A model generated the notes under the pieces. That model was not told the DNA's origin. It made no database searches and saw nothing but the letters and a program-made list of their open reading frames with translations. A DNA stretch of 64,000 bases. Origin: Acidobacteriota bacterium (GTDB taxonomy: Bacteria > Acidobacteriota > Terriglobia > Bryobacterales > UBA6623). Position 1 is the first letter of the stretch; each line of letters begins with the position of its first letter. The DNA is taken from NCBI GenBank assembly GCA_016125275.1, contig WGMB01000003.1:248001-312000 (forward strand), in the 5' to 3' direction. Positions 29,824 to 38,970 of this stretch are shown one piece after another. The translations under genes and the position numbers were made by a program.

Positions 29824-31155
29824 TCAGACCTCGAGCTTCCAGGGTTTGCGGTACTCGCGCTTGTACATGAACGAGGAGGCCTCGGGGTCGTCCACCACCT
29901 GCTCGTTCTCCACGTCCCAGTAGACCCTGCGGCCGGTGCGTACGGCGGCGTTGCCCAGGTGGCAGGCGATCATCGAGTTGTGGCCGATCTCCACGTCCGA
30001 GCGCGGCTTGTCGCGGCTGCGCATGCAGTCCAAGAAGTTCTGCACGTGCGCCAGGTGCATGTCCTCGCGGTCCGGCCGGTAGGCGGCGTAGGGCACGCCG
30101 GGCGCTTTGTAGCTGCGCACCGGCTTGTCGATGCGGTCGGTCTCGGGAAACACCTCCCACCCGGCCCGGTCCACCACCAGCACGCCGTTCTCGCCGTGGA
30201 GTTGCACGCCGTGCTCCCGAGACTCCGGCCCGCGTCCGACGCCCAGGGCGTGCTCCCAGATCATCGAAAATTCAGGGAACTCCCACAGCACCTGCTGGGT
30301 GTCCGGCGTCTCCATGGCGTCGTGGGGATAGGCGAACTTGCCGCCCACGGACATGGCCGACGACGGGGCCTTGATGCCCATGTACCAGTTGGCGATGTCG
30401 ATCATGTGCGCGCCCCAGTCCGTCATCAGCCCTCCCGAGTAGGGCCAGTACCAGCGGAAGGTGAAGTGGAAGCGGTTCGGGTTGAAAGGCCTCTTCTCGG
30501 TCGGCCCCAGCCACATGTCGTAGTCCACGCCGGCCGGCGCGGGTCCGTCCGGTTGCGGCGGCGTCTCGCCCTTCCAGTCCAGGTAGGCCCAGCAGCGCAC
30601 CAGACGGACCTTGCCCAGCTTGCCGCTGTCGATGTACTCCTTGGCGGCCAGGTACTGCGAGCCGGAGCGCTGCTGGGTCCCCATCTGCACCACCCGGTCG
30701 TATTTGCGGGCGGCCTTCACCATCTGGCGGCCTTCCCACACCGTCACCGAGAGGGGCTTTTCCACGTAGACGTCCTTGCCGGCCTTGCAGGCCTCTACGG
30801 TCAGGATGGGGTGCCAGTGATCGGGCGAGGCCACGATGACGGCGTCGATGTCTTGGCGGTCCAGGATGCGGCGGAAGTCCTGCGAGGTGATCTCCGGCTT
30901 CTGGTTGGCCGGGTCGGCGACCTGTTCCTGGGCTCCGGCGATCTGCGATTCGTCCACGTCGCACAGGCCGACGAGCTGGGTGTTGCCGGCGCGCAAGAAG
31001 TCGCGCAAGTCTCCGCGGCCCATCCCGCCGCAGCCGATCAAGGCGACGCGGATGCGGTCGTTGGCGCCCGGCACGCGCGCGGCGGAAGCCGCCGAGAGAG
31101 GCGCCGCGCCGGCGAGGGCTGCGGAGGTGAGGAAACTACGGCGAGTGGAAGGCAT
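29824..31155 (-). CDS. Tat-exported Gfo/Idh/MocA-family oxidoreductase
   Basis: 443 residues from ATG 31155. Twin-arginine signal TRRSFLTSAALAGAAPLSA; then a Rossmann dinucleotide fold starting IRVALIGCGGMGRGDL. The family EKPLSVTVWEG motif holds the catalytic Lys, and the C-terminal half contains GGLMTDWGAHMIDIANW. Cytosolic relatives oxidise sugars or inositols with NAD(P). Tat-exported versions carry their cofactor out and have been linked to cofactor-recycling glycoside chemistry. The frame remains open far upstream, but only as antisense to other genes. It is not obviously in an operon. Confidence 0.9.
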   Translation of the reverse strand: MPSTRRSFLTSAALAGAAPLSAASAARVPGANDRIRVALIGCGGMGRGDLRDFLRAGNTQLVGLCDVDESQIAGAQEQVADPANQKPEITSQDFRRILDRQDIDAVIVASPDHWHPILTVEACKAGKDVYVEKPLSVTVWEGRQMVKAARKYDRVVQMGTQQRSGSQYLAAKEYIDSGKLGKVRLVRCWAYLDWKGETPPQPDGPAPAGVDYDMWLGPTEKRPFNPNRFHFTFRWYWPYSGGLMTDWGAHMIDIANWYMGIKAPSSAMSVGGKFAYPHDAMETPDTQQVLWEFPEFSMIWEHALGVGRGPESREHGVQLHGENGVLVVDRAGWEVFPETDRIDKPVRSYKAPGVPYAAYRPDREDMHLAHVQNFLDCMRSRDKPRSDVEIGHNSMIACHLGNAAVRTGRRVYWDVENEQVVDDPEASSFMYKREYRKPWKLEV

Positions 31156-31368
31156 GACTTGGGCTCCTGGGGGCGTTGGCGCTCTCCATAGTTTCGGCGA
31201 TCGGATCGAGTCGCGCCAGCGGCGGGCGATGAGCGCCTCGGCTTTCGCTGGGCGCTGGATGCTGTGGACCGACGGACGATATCGCAACGGAACGGGAAGC
31301 ATCGAACCGCCGGGAAATCCCGGCGGCTCATCGGCCCGCCACAGCGGGGCTTTGCTACGCTGGCCGGA

Positions 31369-32259
31369 TTGGCGCTGACCCTGCACGGCGGACGGCCGGG
31401 AACCGACTACGACGCTGCTTGGTGGCGCTCCGTGTTCGGCCTTCTGGGCGAGTGCTTCCCCGGCTTGCCGGGGGGCGCCGCGACGGCCGAGGCGCTCGGG
31501 TTCCCGTGGGCCGACCAAACCACGCCGTTCACGCTCAGCGAGCAGGGCCGCACGGTGGCGCACGTCGGCGTCCTCGCCCATCCCATGCGGCTCGACGGCC
31601 GCGCGGCCGTCGTCGCAGGCGTCCACGCGGTCGGCACGACGGAGGCTTGGCGACGCCGTGGCTTGGCCCGACGGCTGCTCGGCGAGGCGCTGGACTGGGT
31701 CGACGAGCGGTTCGCTCTCGCCAAGCTGCACACGGACCTGCCCGAGGTCTACGCCCCGCACGGCTTTCGGGTGGTCCCGACGCATCGCTTCCGAACGCCT
31801 CCGCAGCCGCCGGCGCAGGTGCAGAAGCGGCTGCTCCAACCGCTGCGCCACGCCGCCGACGCTGACTTGCTGCGCTCCCTGCTGCGGCTCCGCACACCGG
31901 CGTCGAACCGCTGCGCCACGGCCGATCCGGGCTGGCTGGAGCTGACCGTCGCCGCCCTGAGCGGCGCGCTGAGCTCCGGCTTCTGGCACATCGAGAGCCA
32001 CAACGCCATCGTGGCCCTGGGCGAAGAAGCCGGCGGCGCGCTGATTCTCGACGTGATCGCCCCAGAGCCGCCGCCTCTCGCCGTGGTGATGGGCGCGGCA
32101 GGCGCCGCCGATCGCCCGGTCCTGTGGTCGTTCTCGCCCGAGCTGTCCTGCGACCGCGCCGAGGCGATTCCGACTCCTCCCGAGGCCGGCGTCTTGATGG
32201 TGCGCGGCGACTGGCCGCTGGGCGAGCCGTTCGGCATCTCTCCGTTGTGGGAGCACTGA
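31369..32259 (+). CDS. GNAT-family N-acetyltransferase
   Basis: About 296 residues from TTG 31369; the frame is open to an ATG at 31264 but the added residues look non-coding. The acetyl-CoA site is seen in VAGVHAVGTTEAWRRRGLARRLLGEAL (the Arg-Arg-x-Gly-Leu-Ala loop). The C-terminal 150 residues after HGFRVVPTHRF form a second domain of unclear type, perhaps a degenerate GNAT half. Substrate unknown. Divergent from the Gfo/Idh/MocA gene and followed closely by the DUF1801 gene. Start uncertain. Confidence 0.72.
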   Translation: MALTLHGGRPGTDYDAAWWRSVFGLLGECFPGLPGGAATAEALGFPWADQTTPFTLSEQGRTVAHVGVLAHPMRLDGRAAVVAGVHAVGTTEAWRRRGLARRLLGEALDWVDERFALAKLHTDLPEVYAPHGFRVVPTHRFRTPPQPPAQVQKRLLQPLRHAADADLLRSLLRLRTPASNRCATADPGWLELTVAALSGALSSGFWHIESHNAIVALGEEAGGALILDVIAPEPPPLAVVMGAAGAADRPVLWSFSPELSCDRAEAIPTPPEAGVLMVRGDWPLGEPFGISPLWEH

Positions 32260-32280
32260 GCGGGTATGCTGAGGGGAATC

Positions 32281-32742
32281 GTGCCGGCCAAAACCGCCAA
32301 GAAAGCCGCGAAGAAGGCCCGCCAAGCCGCCGCGCCCAAGCTGCTGTCGGGCGGCAACCCGCAGATCCCGAAGGCGGACGGAGACGAAGCCGTACAGTCC
32401 TACATCGCCGCCATGCCGGACTGGAAGCGCGCCCTGGGCGAGCGCCTCGACGAGCTGATCGTCCGCACCGTTCCCGAGGTCCGCAAGGCCGTCCGCTGGA
32501 ACTCGCCGTTCTACGGCATGGAAGGCCAGGGCTGGTTCCTGAACTTCCACTGCTTCAGCAAATACGTCAAGGTGGCCTTCTTCGCCGGCGCGTCGCTGGA
32601 GCCGCCGCCGCCGATCGAGTCCAAGCACGACAAGGTCCGCTACGTTCACCTGCGCGAGAATGAGCCGTTCGACGAAGAAGCCCTGGCGCGCTGGATCCGG
32701 CAGGCGGCGGCGCTGCCCGGCTGGGCGGGCTTCAGCGCCTGA
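32281..32742 (+). CDS. DUF1801-domain protein
   Basis: 153 residues from GTG 32281, 6 bases after GAGGGG (an ATG at 32266 is in frame). N-terminus Lys/Ala-rich (PAKTAKKAAKKARQAA), reminiscent of a histone-H1-like tail. From about residue 40 it is a DUF1801 (YdhG-like) fold: VQSYIAAMPDWKRALGERL, VRKAVRWNSPFYGMEGQGW, FHCFSKYVKVAFFAG. Members are small cytosolic proteins of unknown function, one structural relative of frataxin-like folds. Follows the acetyltransferase by 21 bases. Confidence 0.82.
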   Translation: MPAKTAKKAAKKARQAAAPKLLSGGNPQIPKADGDEAVQSYIAAMPDWKRALGERLDELIVRTVPEVRKAVRWNSPFYGMEGQGWFLNFHCFSKYVKVAFFAGASLEPPPPIESKHDKVRYVHLRENEPFDEEALARWIRQAAALPGWAGFSA

Positions 32743-32805
32743 GGCCGCCGGCCCGGCCCATTCGTGGGGGAACGCGGCGCGGCTTTCGGACGTAGGCAAG
32801 AGTAT

Positions 32806-33639
32806 ATGTCGAGCTTGCGACGCATCCTCCTGTGCGCTTGGGCCTCCGGCGCGGCGCTCTGGGCGCAGCCCGTCCCGGACGCTCAGGAGATCATCGAGAA
32901 GGCCTTCGAGGCCTCCGAGCGCAACGAGAAGATCGAGCAGCAGTACACCGGCAATGAGCGCGTCGAGGAGCGCAAGCTCGACAAGGACGGGGCCGTCAAG
33001 GAAACCGAGTCCAAGACCTTCGAGCTGCTCTACCTGTTCGGGGAAGAGTACCGCAAGCTCATCGCCAAGGACGGCGAGCCGCTTCCGCCGGACGAAGCCG
33101 CCAAGGAGCGCAAGAAGCTCGACAAGGCCTACGCCGAGCGCGCCGACGAATCGCCCAAGGAACGCGAGAGGCGCCTGGAGAAGCAGCGCAAGGACGAAGA
33201 GGAGGAGCGCGAATTCCGCGCCGAGATCGTGAAGGCCTTCGACTTCACCCTCGCCGGCGAGGAAACCGTGGCGGGCCGCCGCTGCTGGATCATCGACGGC
33301 CTGCCCCGCAGCGGCTACGAGCCCTCCATCTCCAAGGCCAAGTTCCTGCAGAAGATCCGCGGCCGCGCCTGGATCTCGCAAGACGACTACAACTGGGTGC
33401 GCGCCGAGGTGGAGACCATCGACAACGCCTCCTTCGGCGGCTTCATCGTCAAGCTCAAGGAAGGGGCCAAGCTCGACTTCACGCAGAGCTACGTCAACGA
33501 CGAAGTGTGGCTGCCGACGAGCTTCCGGCTGCGCTTCGAAGCCAAGCTGGTGCTGCTGAAGGGCCTGCGCCGCGAGATCGACGTGCGCTGGAGCGATTTC
33601 CGCAAGTTCCAGGCCGAGTCGACGTTGATCGCACAGTAA
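32806..33639 (+). CDS. Exported LolA-like (outer-membrane lipoprotein-sorting type) protein
   Basis: 277 residues from ATG 32806 with signal peptide LRRILLCAWASGAALWA. A charged Glu/Lys-rich insertion (about 85-135) lies between an N-terminal strand region and a C-terminal part with GRAWISQDDYNWVRAEVET and LPTSFRLRFEAKL, resembling the incomplete beta-barrel of LolA-like domains (PF17131 type). Such proteins bind lipoproteins or lipids in the periplasm. Assignment rests on the general pattern only. Convergent with the M50 protease gene, 3 bases between stops. Confidence 0.6.
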   Translation: MSSLRRILLCAWASGAALWAQPVPDAQEIIEKAFEASERNEKIEQQYTGNERVEERKLDKDGAVKETESKTFELLYLFGEEYRKLIAKDGEPLPPDEAAKERKKLDKAYAERADESPKERERRLEKQRKDEEEEREFRAEIVKAFDFTLAGEETVAGRRCWIIDGLPRSGYEPSISKAKFLQKIRGRAWISQDDYNWVRAEVETIDNASFGGFIVKLKEGAKLDFTQSYVNDEVWLPTSFRLRFEAKLVLLKGLRREIDVRWSDFRKFQAESTLIAQ

Positions 33640-33642
33640 GCT

Positions 33643-34656
33643 CTACTGCCCCTGCCATTCGGCCATCGGCGTCGGGGTGAAGCACAGGATGAAGATCACC
33701 AGCGCGAGCCAAGCCAAGGCCACGCGCTTGGGGCCGAGCTTCACGCTGTCGTCCATGGTCGGCGGATGCCCGATGCCGGCGAACCAGGCCAGAGCCAGGA
33801 TCAGGATGTAGCTGGGGCCGTTGAACAGCATCATCACGCCCATGCCCACGAAGACCGCCGTGGCGACCTTGCGGCTCCAGGAACCGAAGACCGCATAGCT
33901 GATGTGGCCGCCGTCGAGCTGCGAGATCGGCAGCAGGTTCAGCGCCGTCACAAAGCAGCCCACCCAGCCCGCAAAGGCCATCGGGCCGATCAGCAGCTCG
34001 TAGCCCTCCGGCCGCGGCCCCAGCGTGAAGTACTCAAAGATGCGGAAGATCAGCGGGTCCCCGAAATAGAGGCTTCCGCCGGCGAGCGCCTGCACCGGGG
34101 CGTGCACCGCTTGCCGGATGCCGAACCAGGCCACCGGCAAGGCCACCACGATGCCGGCCAACGGCCCGGCCACCGCAATGTCGAACAGCGCGCGCCGGTT
34201 GGGGATGTAGGCGGACATCCGGATGACTGCGCCCATGGTGCCCAAGGGAGGCAGCGGCAGCGGAATGAAGTACGGCAGGGTCGCCTTCACCCGGTGCGCC
34301 TTGGCCGCGAAGTAGTGGCCGAACTCATGGGAGGTCAGGATGAATAGCAGCCAGAACGAGTATTCGAAGCCGGCCGAGGCGCCCTTGGCCAAGGCGTCAA
34401 AGAAGCGCACCACCATCAGGCCGGCGTCGCCGCCCTGCCCCACGTAGTAGAACGCGTAAATCCAGGACCAGCCTCCGGTTCCCAGCGCCTGCACCATCCA
34501 GGTGGACAGCACGGTCAGCGCAAACAGCATCAAATGCAAGCGCAAAGGCGACCGCGTACGACGGGGGGGCGCGGCTTCGGTCCAGGTTCGATCCAGGGGG
34601 TGGTAGCTCGACGACGGGGGGCGCAGCGCTCCCGGCGTCCATGGGTCAACGGGCAT
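33643..34656 (-). CDS. Site-2-protease-family (M50) membrane metalloprotease
   Basis: 337 residues. The zinc motif HEFGH lies in LLFILTSHEFGHYFAAKAH and the third-ligand motif in NLLPISQLDGGH, both inside membrane helices, as required for intramembrane proteolysis. About seven helices in total; the FFIPLPLPPLGTMGAVIRM loop between them is a group feature of archaeal- and plant-EGY-type S2Ps rather than RseP (no PDZ domain). N-terminus cytosolic, Pro/Arg-rich. Substrate unknown; starts 97 bases from the divergent motA. Confidence 0.9.
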   Translation of the reverse strand: MPVDPWTPGALRPPSSSYHPLDRTWTEAAPPRRTRSPLRLHLMLFALTVLSTWMVQALGTGGWSWIYAFYYVGQGGDAGLMVVRFFDALAKGASAGFEYSFWLLFILTSHEFGHYFAAKAHRVKATLPYFIPLPLPPLGTMGAVIRMSAYIPNRRALFDIAVAGPLAGIVVALPVAWFGIRQAVHAPVQALAGGSLYFGDPLIFRIFEYFTLGPRPEGYELLIGPMAFAGWVGCFVTALNLLPISQLDGGHISYAVFGSWSRKVATAVFVGMGVMMLFNGPSYILILALAWFAGIGHPPTMDDSVKLGPKRVALAWLALVIFILCFTPTPMAEWQGQ

Positions 34657-34753
34657 AGAGCTTCACTCCGCATTCTACAGGTCGGTGCGGGAGCCCCGTT
34701 GGTCGCAGCATCCGGCGCCTTTTGGACGATAGGTAGGAAGAGACGCTTCGCCG

Positions 34754-35608
34754 ATGCCGGTATTTGTAGGAATCACCATGGTATTCGCCGCCGTCGCCTG
34801 CGGCTACATGCTCGCCAAGGGCGAGTTCATTCTGCTTTACCAGCCCGCCGAGTTCGTCATTATTTGGGGCGCGGCGGTCGGGTCGCTCATCATGGCCACG
34901 CCCCCGCGCGTGCTGCGCCGGGTGGCGGGCGACGTCATGGGAGTCTTCAAGTCCTCCCCTTACGGGCTGCAACGCTACCTGGAGACCTTGAAGCTGTTCT
35001 ACGTACTGTTCCAGGAAGCGCGCAAGAAGGGCATGATGGGCCTCGAGCGCGACATCGAGAAGCCGGAGGAGAGCAAGCTCTTTCAACTCAATCCCAACCT
35101 GCTGCGAGACCGGCGGGCGTTGAGATTCTTCTGTGACACGTTTCGCATGGCCATTGCAGGCGGGGCGACCGCCTACGACCTCGATCAAATGATCGACACC
35201 GACCTGGAAGCGCTACACGAACACAACGAAGAACCCGTGCGGTCGCTGATGAGCTCGGCCGACGCACTCCCGGGCCTCGGTATCGTGGCCGCCGTGCTGG
35301 GCATCGTGGTGGCGATGAGCTCGCTGGGCGGTCCGCCCGCCGAGCTGGGCCACAAGGTCGCCGCAGCCCTCGTCGGCACCTTCCTCGGGGTGCTGACCTC
35401 CTATGGGTTGGTGGCCCCCCTGGCCGCCGCCATCAGCAGCAAGCACGCCGCCGAGCTGGCCTATTACCGCTTTCTCAAGAACGGCATCATCGCCTTCATC
35501 AAGGGGCATCCGCCGCTGTTGGCCGTGGAGATCGCCCGGCGCTCGATCCCCTATGACGTGCGGCCCAGCTTCGACCAGATGGAGGAGAGATGCCGCGCGC
35601 AGGCATGA
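34754..35608 (+). CDS. motA: Flagellar motor stator protein MotA
   Basis: 284 residues, four membrane helices, with the cytosolic loop (RVLRRVAGDVMGVF to MSSADALPGLGIVAAVLGIVVAM) and the proline-containing segments of MotA. DALPGLGIVAAVLGIV and GTFLGVLTSYGLVAPLA are the conserved transmembrane helices 3 and 4. With MotB it forms the ion channel that drives flagellar rotation. No other flagellar gene is in the window. It overlaps motB. Confidence 0.95.
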   Translation: MPVFVGITMVFAAVACGYMLAKGEFILLYQPAEFVIIWGAAVGSLIMATPPRVLRRVAGDVMGVFKSSPYGLQRYLETLKLFYVLFQEARKKGMMGLERDIEKPEESKLFQLNPNLLRDRRALRFFCDTFRMAIAGGATAYDLDQMIDTDLEALHEHNEEPVRSLMSSADALPGLGIVAAVLGIVVAMSSLGGPPAELGHKVAAALVGTFLGVLTSYGLVAPLAAAISSKHAAELAYYRFLKNGIIAFIKGHPPLLAVEIARRSIPYDVRPSFDQMEERCRAQA

Positions 35609-36333
35609 CGGGCTCGGAGCCCGAAAAGCCGCCGCAGATCATCCGGCGAGTCCGGTTCGTGGAACGAGGCCACGGCGGCGCCTGGAAGGTCGCCTTCGCG
35701 GACTTTGTCACCGCGATGATGGCGCTGTTCCTGGTGCTCTGGCTCTCCAGCGCCACGCAGGAGACGAAGATGGCCGTCGCGTCGTACTTCGAAGATCCTA
35801 CCGGCGCGGCCCTGACCGGCCATCTCGGTGAGGGCGAAGGCGGCGACGGGCGGAGCCTGACGCCCAACCAGATCCAGGACCTGGCCGAAGAGATCCGCGA
35901 GGCCATGAAGACCATGCCGGAGATCGGCGAGCTCGGCAAGCACGTCGAGATCACCTCCAGCCAGGAGGGCGTCCGCATCGAGCTGCTCGAAGACGAGAAG
36001 GGCGTCTTCTTCGACTCCGCCGCGGCCGTCCCCACCGCGCGCGGGCGGGAAGCGCTGCTGGCGATCGCTCACGAGCTGCAGAAGCTGGGCAACAACCTGG
36101 CGATCGAGGGCCACACGGACGCGCGGATCTTCAGCGGCCGCCCGGACTACTCCAACTGGGAGCTCTCGACCGACCGCGCCAACGCCGCCCGGCGCATCCT
36201 GGTGGAAGGCGGCGTCGATCCGTCGCACATCACGCAGGTCCGCGGCTTCGCCGCCGGGCGCCTGCGCCATCCCGGCGAACCGGAGGACCCATCCAACCGC
36301 CGGGTCAGCATCATCGCGCTCTACAACGAGTAG
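35590..36333 (+). CDS. motB: Flagellar motor stator protein MotB
   Basis: 247 residues. GGAGG lies 4 bases before ATG 35590; an ATG at 35605 overlaps the motA stop and is the alternative. KVAFADFVTAMMALFLVLWL is the single membrane helix with the ion-carrying Asp. The C-terminal OmpA-like peptidoglycan-binding domain shows LAIEGHTDARIF and WELSTDRANAARRIL. It anchors the stator to the cell wall. Confidence 0.95.
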   Translation: MPRAGMTGSEPEKPPQIIRRVRFVERGHGGAWKVAFADFVTAMMALFLVLWLSSATQETKMAVASYFEDPTGAALTGHLGEGEGGDGRSLTPNQIQDLAEEIREAMKTMPEIGELGKHVEITSSQEGVRIELLEDEKGVFFDSAAAVPTARGREALLAIAHELQKLGNNLAIEGHTDARIFSGRPDYSNWELSTDRANAARRILVEGGVDPSHITQVRGFAAGRLRHPGEPEDPSNRRVSIIALYNE

Positions 36334-36346
36334 TGAACCGGAGCGG

Positions 36347-37366
36347 CTATCCGGCCAGGGCCCGGGCGGGGTTGTCCACCAGCAACTGGTCGATCTCCTT
36401 GGCGAAGAAGCCCGCCTCGCGCAGCATCGGCACGAAGGTGTGGAGCAGAAAGCCGTAGTCGCGGTACTTGGAGGCGCCCTCGGGCCCGGGCCGGTACCAG
36501 CCGGCGTCCTGGGAGAGCAGCGTGCGGTGGAGCTGCCCGGCGTCAGCCATCGCCTTCACGGCGTCCAGATGCTTTTCGGCGCTGCGAGGGCTGATGCCGT
36601 CGAGCTCCACCCAGATCCCTTCCTTGGCCAGCTCGATGCGGGCGGCGTGGGTGTCCTCGTTCTGGGCGTGGACCCAGATGAAGCGGTCTTCCGGCAGGCC
36701 GGCCTCTTGCAGGATGCGCAGCTCCTCGCGCGCCGGAGCGGCGGGCCCGGTGTGGGCGGCCACGGTCAGACCGCTCTGCTTGCCGGCCAGAGCGGCGGCG
36801 CGGACGAGCTTGCGCTCGATGTCCGGCAAGGGCGTCTCACGGTTCACGCCGGTCTTGATGAGGCCCGGCCGGATCCGGCTCGGCCCCACGCCGTCCTCGA
36901 TCTCCCGCAGGTAGCGCTCGGCGAGCTTCTCGGCCGGCTCCTCGAAGGCGTAGCGCGGGATGAAACTCTGGTTCGCCGCGCCGTAGATTCCGGTGGCGCC
37001 GACGATGCGGATGTCGGCGCGCTCGGAGAGAGCGCGCAGCGCCTCGAGGTCGCGGCCGATGTGCAGCGGCGTCGGCTCCACCAGCGTCATAGCCCCCAGC
37101 GCCCGCACGTCGCGCAGATGGGGATAGCAGGCCTCGATGGCGGCGTCGCGGTCGTAGTCCTCGAGGCGGCGCTCGGGCAGCGGGCGCAGATCCGCGATCA
37201 CGTGCTCGTGCATCAGCGTGACGCCGAGCTGCGTGGCCGGCACGGGCCCGCGCACGGTCATCACCGTCTTCTCGGCGCCCTGGGCGAGCAGGGGCGCGGC
37301 GGCCAGGGCCGCCAGGAACCTGCGGCGATCGAGCAACGGTCCGGATGCGCGCATCGGTCTCGGCAT
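36347..37366 (-). CDS. Phosphotriesterase-family metal hydrolase with Tat-like signal
   Basis: 339 residues; ATG at 37366 with a second at 37354. RRRFLAALAAAPLLAQGA is a twin-arginine-type signal. The TIM-barrel metal ligands are in the expected order: LMHEHV, LIKTGVN (bridging Lys), AAHTGP, WVHAQNED and SQDAGWY. The family includes phosphotriesterases, lactonases and uncharacterised esterases, and true phosphotriesterase activity is rare, so lactone or ester hydrolysis outside the cytoplasm is more likely. Convergent with motB at 13 bases. Confidence 0.86.
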   Translation of the reverse strand: MPRPMRASGPLLDRRRFLAALAAAPLLAQGAEKTVMTVRGPVPATQLGVTLMHEHVIADLRPLPERRLEDYDRDAAIEACYPHLRDVRALGAMTLVEPTPLHIGRDLEALRALSERADIRIVGATGIYGAANQSFIPRYAFEEPAEKLAERYLREIEDGVGPSRIRPGLIKTGVNRETPLPDIERKLVRAAALAGKQSGLTVAAHTGPAAPAREELRILQEAGLPEDRFIWVHAQNEDTHAARIELAKEGIWVELDGISPRSAEKHLDAVKAMADAGQLHRTLLSQDAGWYRPGPEGASKYRDYGFLLHTFVPMLREAGFFAKEIDQLLVDNPARALAG

Positions 37367-37407
37367 TCGGTCTCGATTGTAGCCTCCCGTTTGTGTACGG
37401 TAGGGGT

Positions 37408-38784
37408 TTGGAGCAACTCGGCCTCACCTTCGCGCCCGAACGGCGAACGTTCTCGGTTTCCGAGCTGACCGCGGTGGTCCGCTCCTTGCTCGAAGACGTG
37501 TTCGACAACGTCTGGGTGGCGGGCGAGGTCTCCAACTGCCGGCGGGCCCCCAGCGGCCACTACTACTTCACGCTCAAGGACGAGCAGGCGCAGCTCAAGT
37601 GCGTCTGCTTTCGCCAGAACGCGATGTACCTGAAGGTGAAGCCGCAGGACGGGCTGGAGGTGCTGTGCCGCGGCCGCATAGGGGTCTACGAGGCGCGGGG
37701 CGAGTACCAGCTCTACGTGGAAACCATTCAGCCCCAGGGGCACGGCGCGTTGCAGCTCGCCTTCGAGCAGCTCAAGCGCAAGCTGGCCGCCGAGGGGCTC
37801 TTCGACGACGAGCGCAAGCGCCCGTTGCCGCGCCTTCCGCGCCGGATCGGCATCGTCACCTCGCCCGGCGGCGCCGTCATCGCGGACATGGTGCGGGTGC
37901 TCGAGCGGCGCTGCCCGGGCCTGCACATCCGCCTCTACCCCGCGCAGGTGCAGGGGCCGAACGCCGTGCCGGAGATCGTCCGCGGCCTGGAGCACTTCAG
38001 CGAGACGGGCTGGCCGGACGTGGTGATCGTAGGCCGCGGCGGCGGCTCGCTGGAAGACCTGTGGGCCTTCAACGAAGAGCCGGTGGTGAGGGCCATCGCG
38101 GCTTCGACCGTCCCGGTGGTTTCGGCGGTGGGCCACCAGACGGATTTCACGATTGCGGACTTCGTGGCGGACTTGCGGGCGCCGACGCCGTCCGCCGCGG
38201 CCGAGATCGTGGCCCCGGACAAGGCGGAGCTGCTGGCCGGCTTGCAGGGCCTGGAGGACCGCGCCCGGCAGGCGGTGCGCTACCGCATCGCCCGGCTCCA
38301 GAAGCGATTGCTGGAGGCCGGGGTCGAGCGGCCCGCGGCGCTGTTGCGGCACCGCCTGCGGGACCGCTGGCAGCGCAACGACGAGCTGGACCTGCGGCTG
38401 CGCGAGCGCATGGTCGGGCTGCTGCGCCGGGCGGAGGCGCGGCTGCGGGACCGTCAGCACGAGCTGGCCGAGCTGGACTTGCGCGTGCAGCTGGCCCGGC
38501 GACAGTCTCGCCTGGAGGGGCTGGCGCAACGCTTGGAACCGGCCGTCCGCCAACGGCTGGAGCGAGCCGGCCGCCGCCTGGAAGTGCTGGACCGCGAGCT
38601 GCATTCGCTCAGCCCGGTCGCCATTCTGGAGCGGGGATACGCGATCGTTTCCACCGGCGAGGGGGCGATCATACGGGACGCGGATCGGGTGGCGGCGGAC
38701 GACCGGCTGCACGTCCGCCTGCACCGCGGCCGCCTGGCCGTGCGGGTGGAAGCCGTGGACGGAGGCAAAGAGCCGGGGCGATGA
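37408..38784 (+). CDS. xseA: Exodeoxyribonuclease VII large subunit
   Basis: 458 residues from TTG 37408, preceded by GGTAGGGG; upstream in-frame starts (ATG 37345, GTG 37393) would add non-conserved residues. N-terminal OB fold (FSVSELTAVVRSLLEDVFDNVWVAGEVSN), catalytic domain with RIGIVTSPGGAVIADM, VGRGGGSLEDLW and SAVGHQTDFTIADFVADLRA, then a long Arg/Leu/Glu-rich coiled-coil region (about 270-415). With XseB it degrades single-stranded DNA in both directions. No xseB is adjacent. Confidence 0.95.
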   Translation: MEQLGLTFAPERRTFSVSELTAVVRSLLEDVFDNVWVAGEVSNCRRAPSGHYYFTLKDEQAQLKCVCFRQNAMYLKVKPQDGLEVLCRGRIGVYEARGEYQLYVETIQPQGHGALQLAFEQLKRKLAAEGLFDDERKRPLPRLPRRIGIVTSPGGAVIADMVRVLERRCPGLHIRLYPAQVQGPNAVPEIVRGLEHFSETGWPDVVIVGRGGGSLEDLWAFNEEPVVRAIAASTVPVVSAVGHQTDFTIADFVADLRAPTPSAAAEIVAPDKAELLAGLQGLEDRARQAVRYRIARLQKRLLEAGVERPAALLRHRLRDRWQRNDELDLRLRERMVGLLRRAEARLRDRQHELAELDLRVQLARRQSRLEGLAQRLEPAVRQRLERAGRRLEVLDRELHSLSPVAILERGYAIVSTGEGAIIRDADRVAADDRLHVRLHRGRLAVRVEAVDGGKEPGR

Positions 38785-38830
38785 GGGTTTGTGGGGAGGG
38801 GGTGGCGGAGCTTCGGCGTTTTTTCTCGAA

Positions 38831-38870
38831 ATGTGAGCCAAAGTGAGCCAGACTGAGCCAAAGTGAGCCA
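38831..38870 (+). repeat. Four tandem 10-base repeats (consensus AAGTGAGCCA)
   Basis: ATGTGAGCCA, AAGTGAGCCA, GACTGAGCCA and AAGTGAGCCA follow each other without gaps, all sharing TGAGCCA. They lie in the 304-base gap between xseA and the serine hydrolase gene. A two-unit relative (AGGTGAGCTG, AAGTGAGCTC) is at 53375-53394. The rest of the gap has a GC-rich run, a hairpin at 38971 and no gene. Confidence 0.75.
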
Positions 38871-38970
38871 ATTCCGGCCCGCTTTGGCCGCCTCGGCGGC
38901 GGCGGCGGGCTGAAATTTGCGGACGACTGAGAAAAGTTGGGCCGGCGTCCGCCCGGCCTCGAAAATCGGA

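Noticed and set aside
31156-33381. Upstream extension of the Gfo/Idh/MocA frame to 1,185 codons
   Set aside because: It runs antisense through the GNAT, DUF1801 and LolA-like genes; the Tat signal at 31155 marks the real start.
36347-37366. True organophosphate-degrading phosphotriesterase
   Set aside because: Only the fold and metal ligands are shown; most family members are lactonases or unknown esterases.
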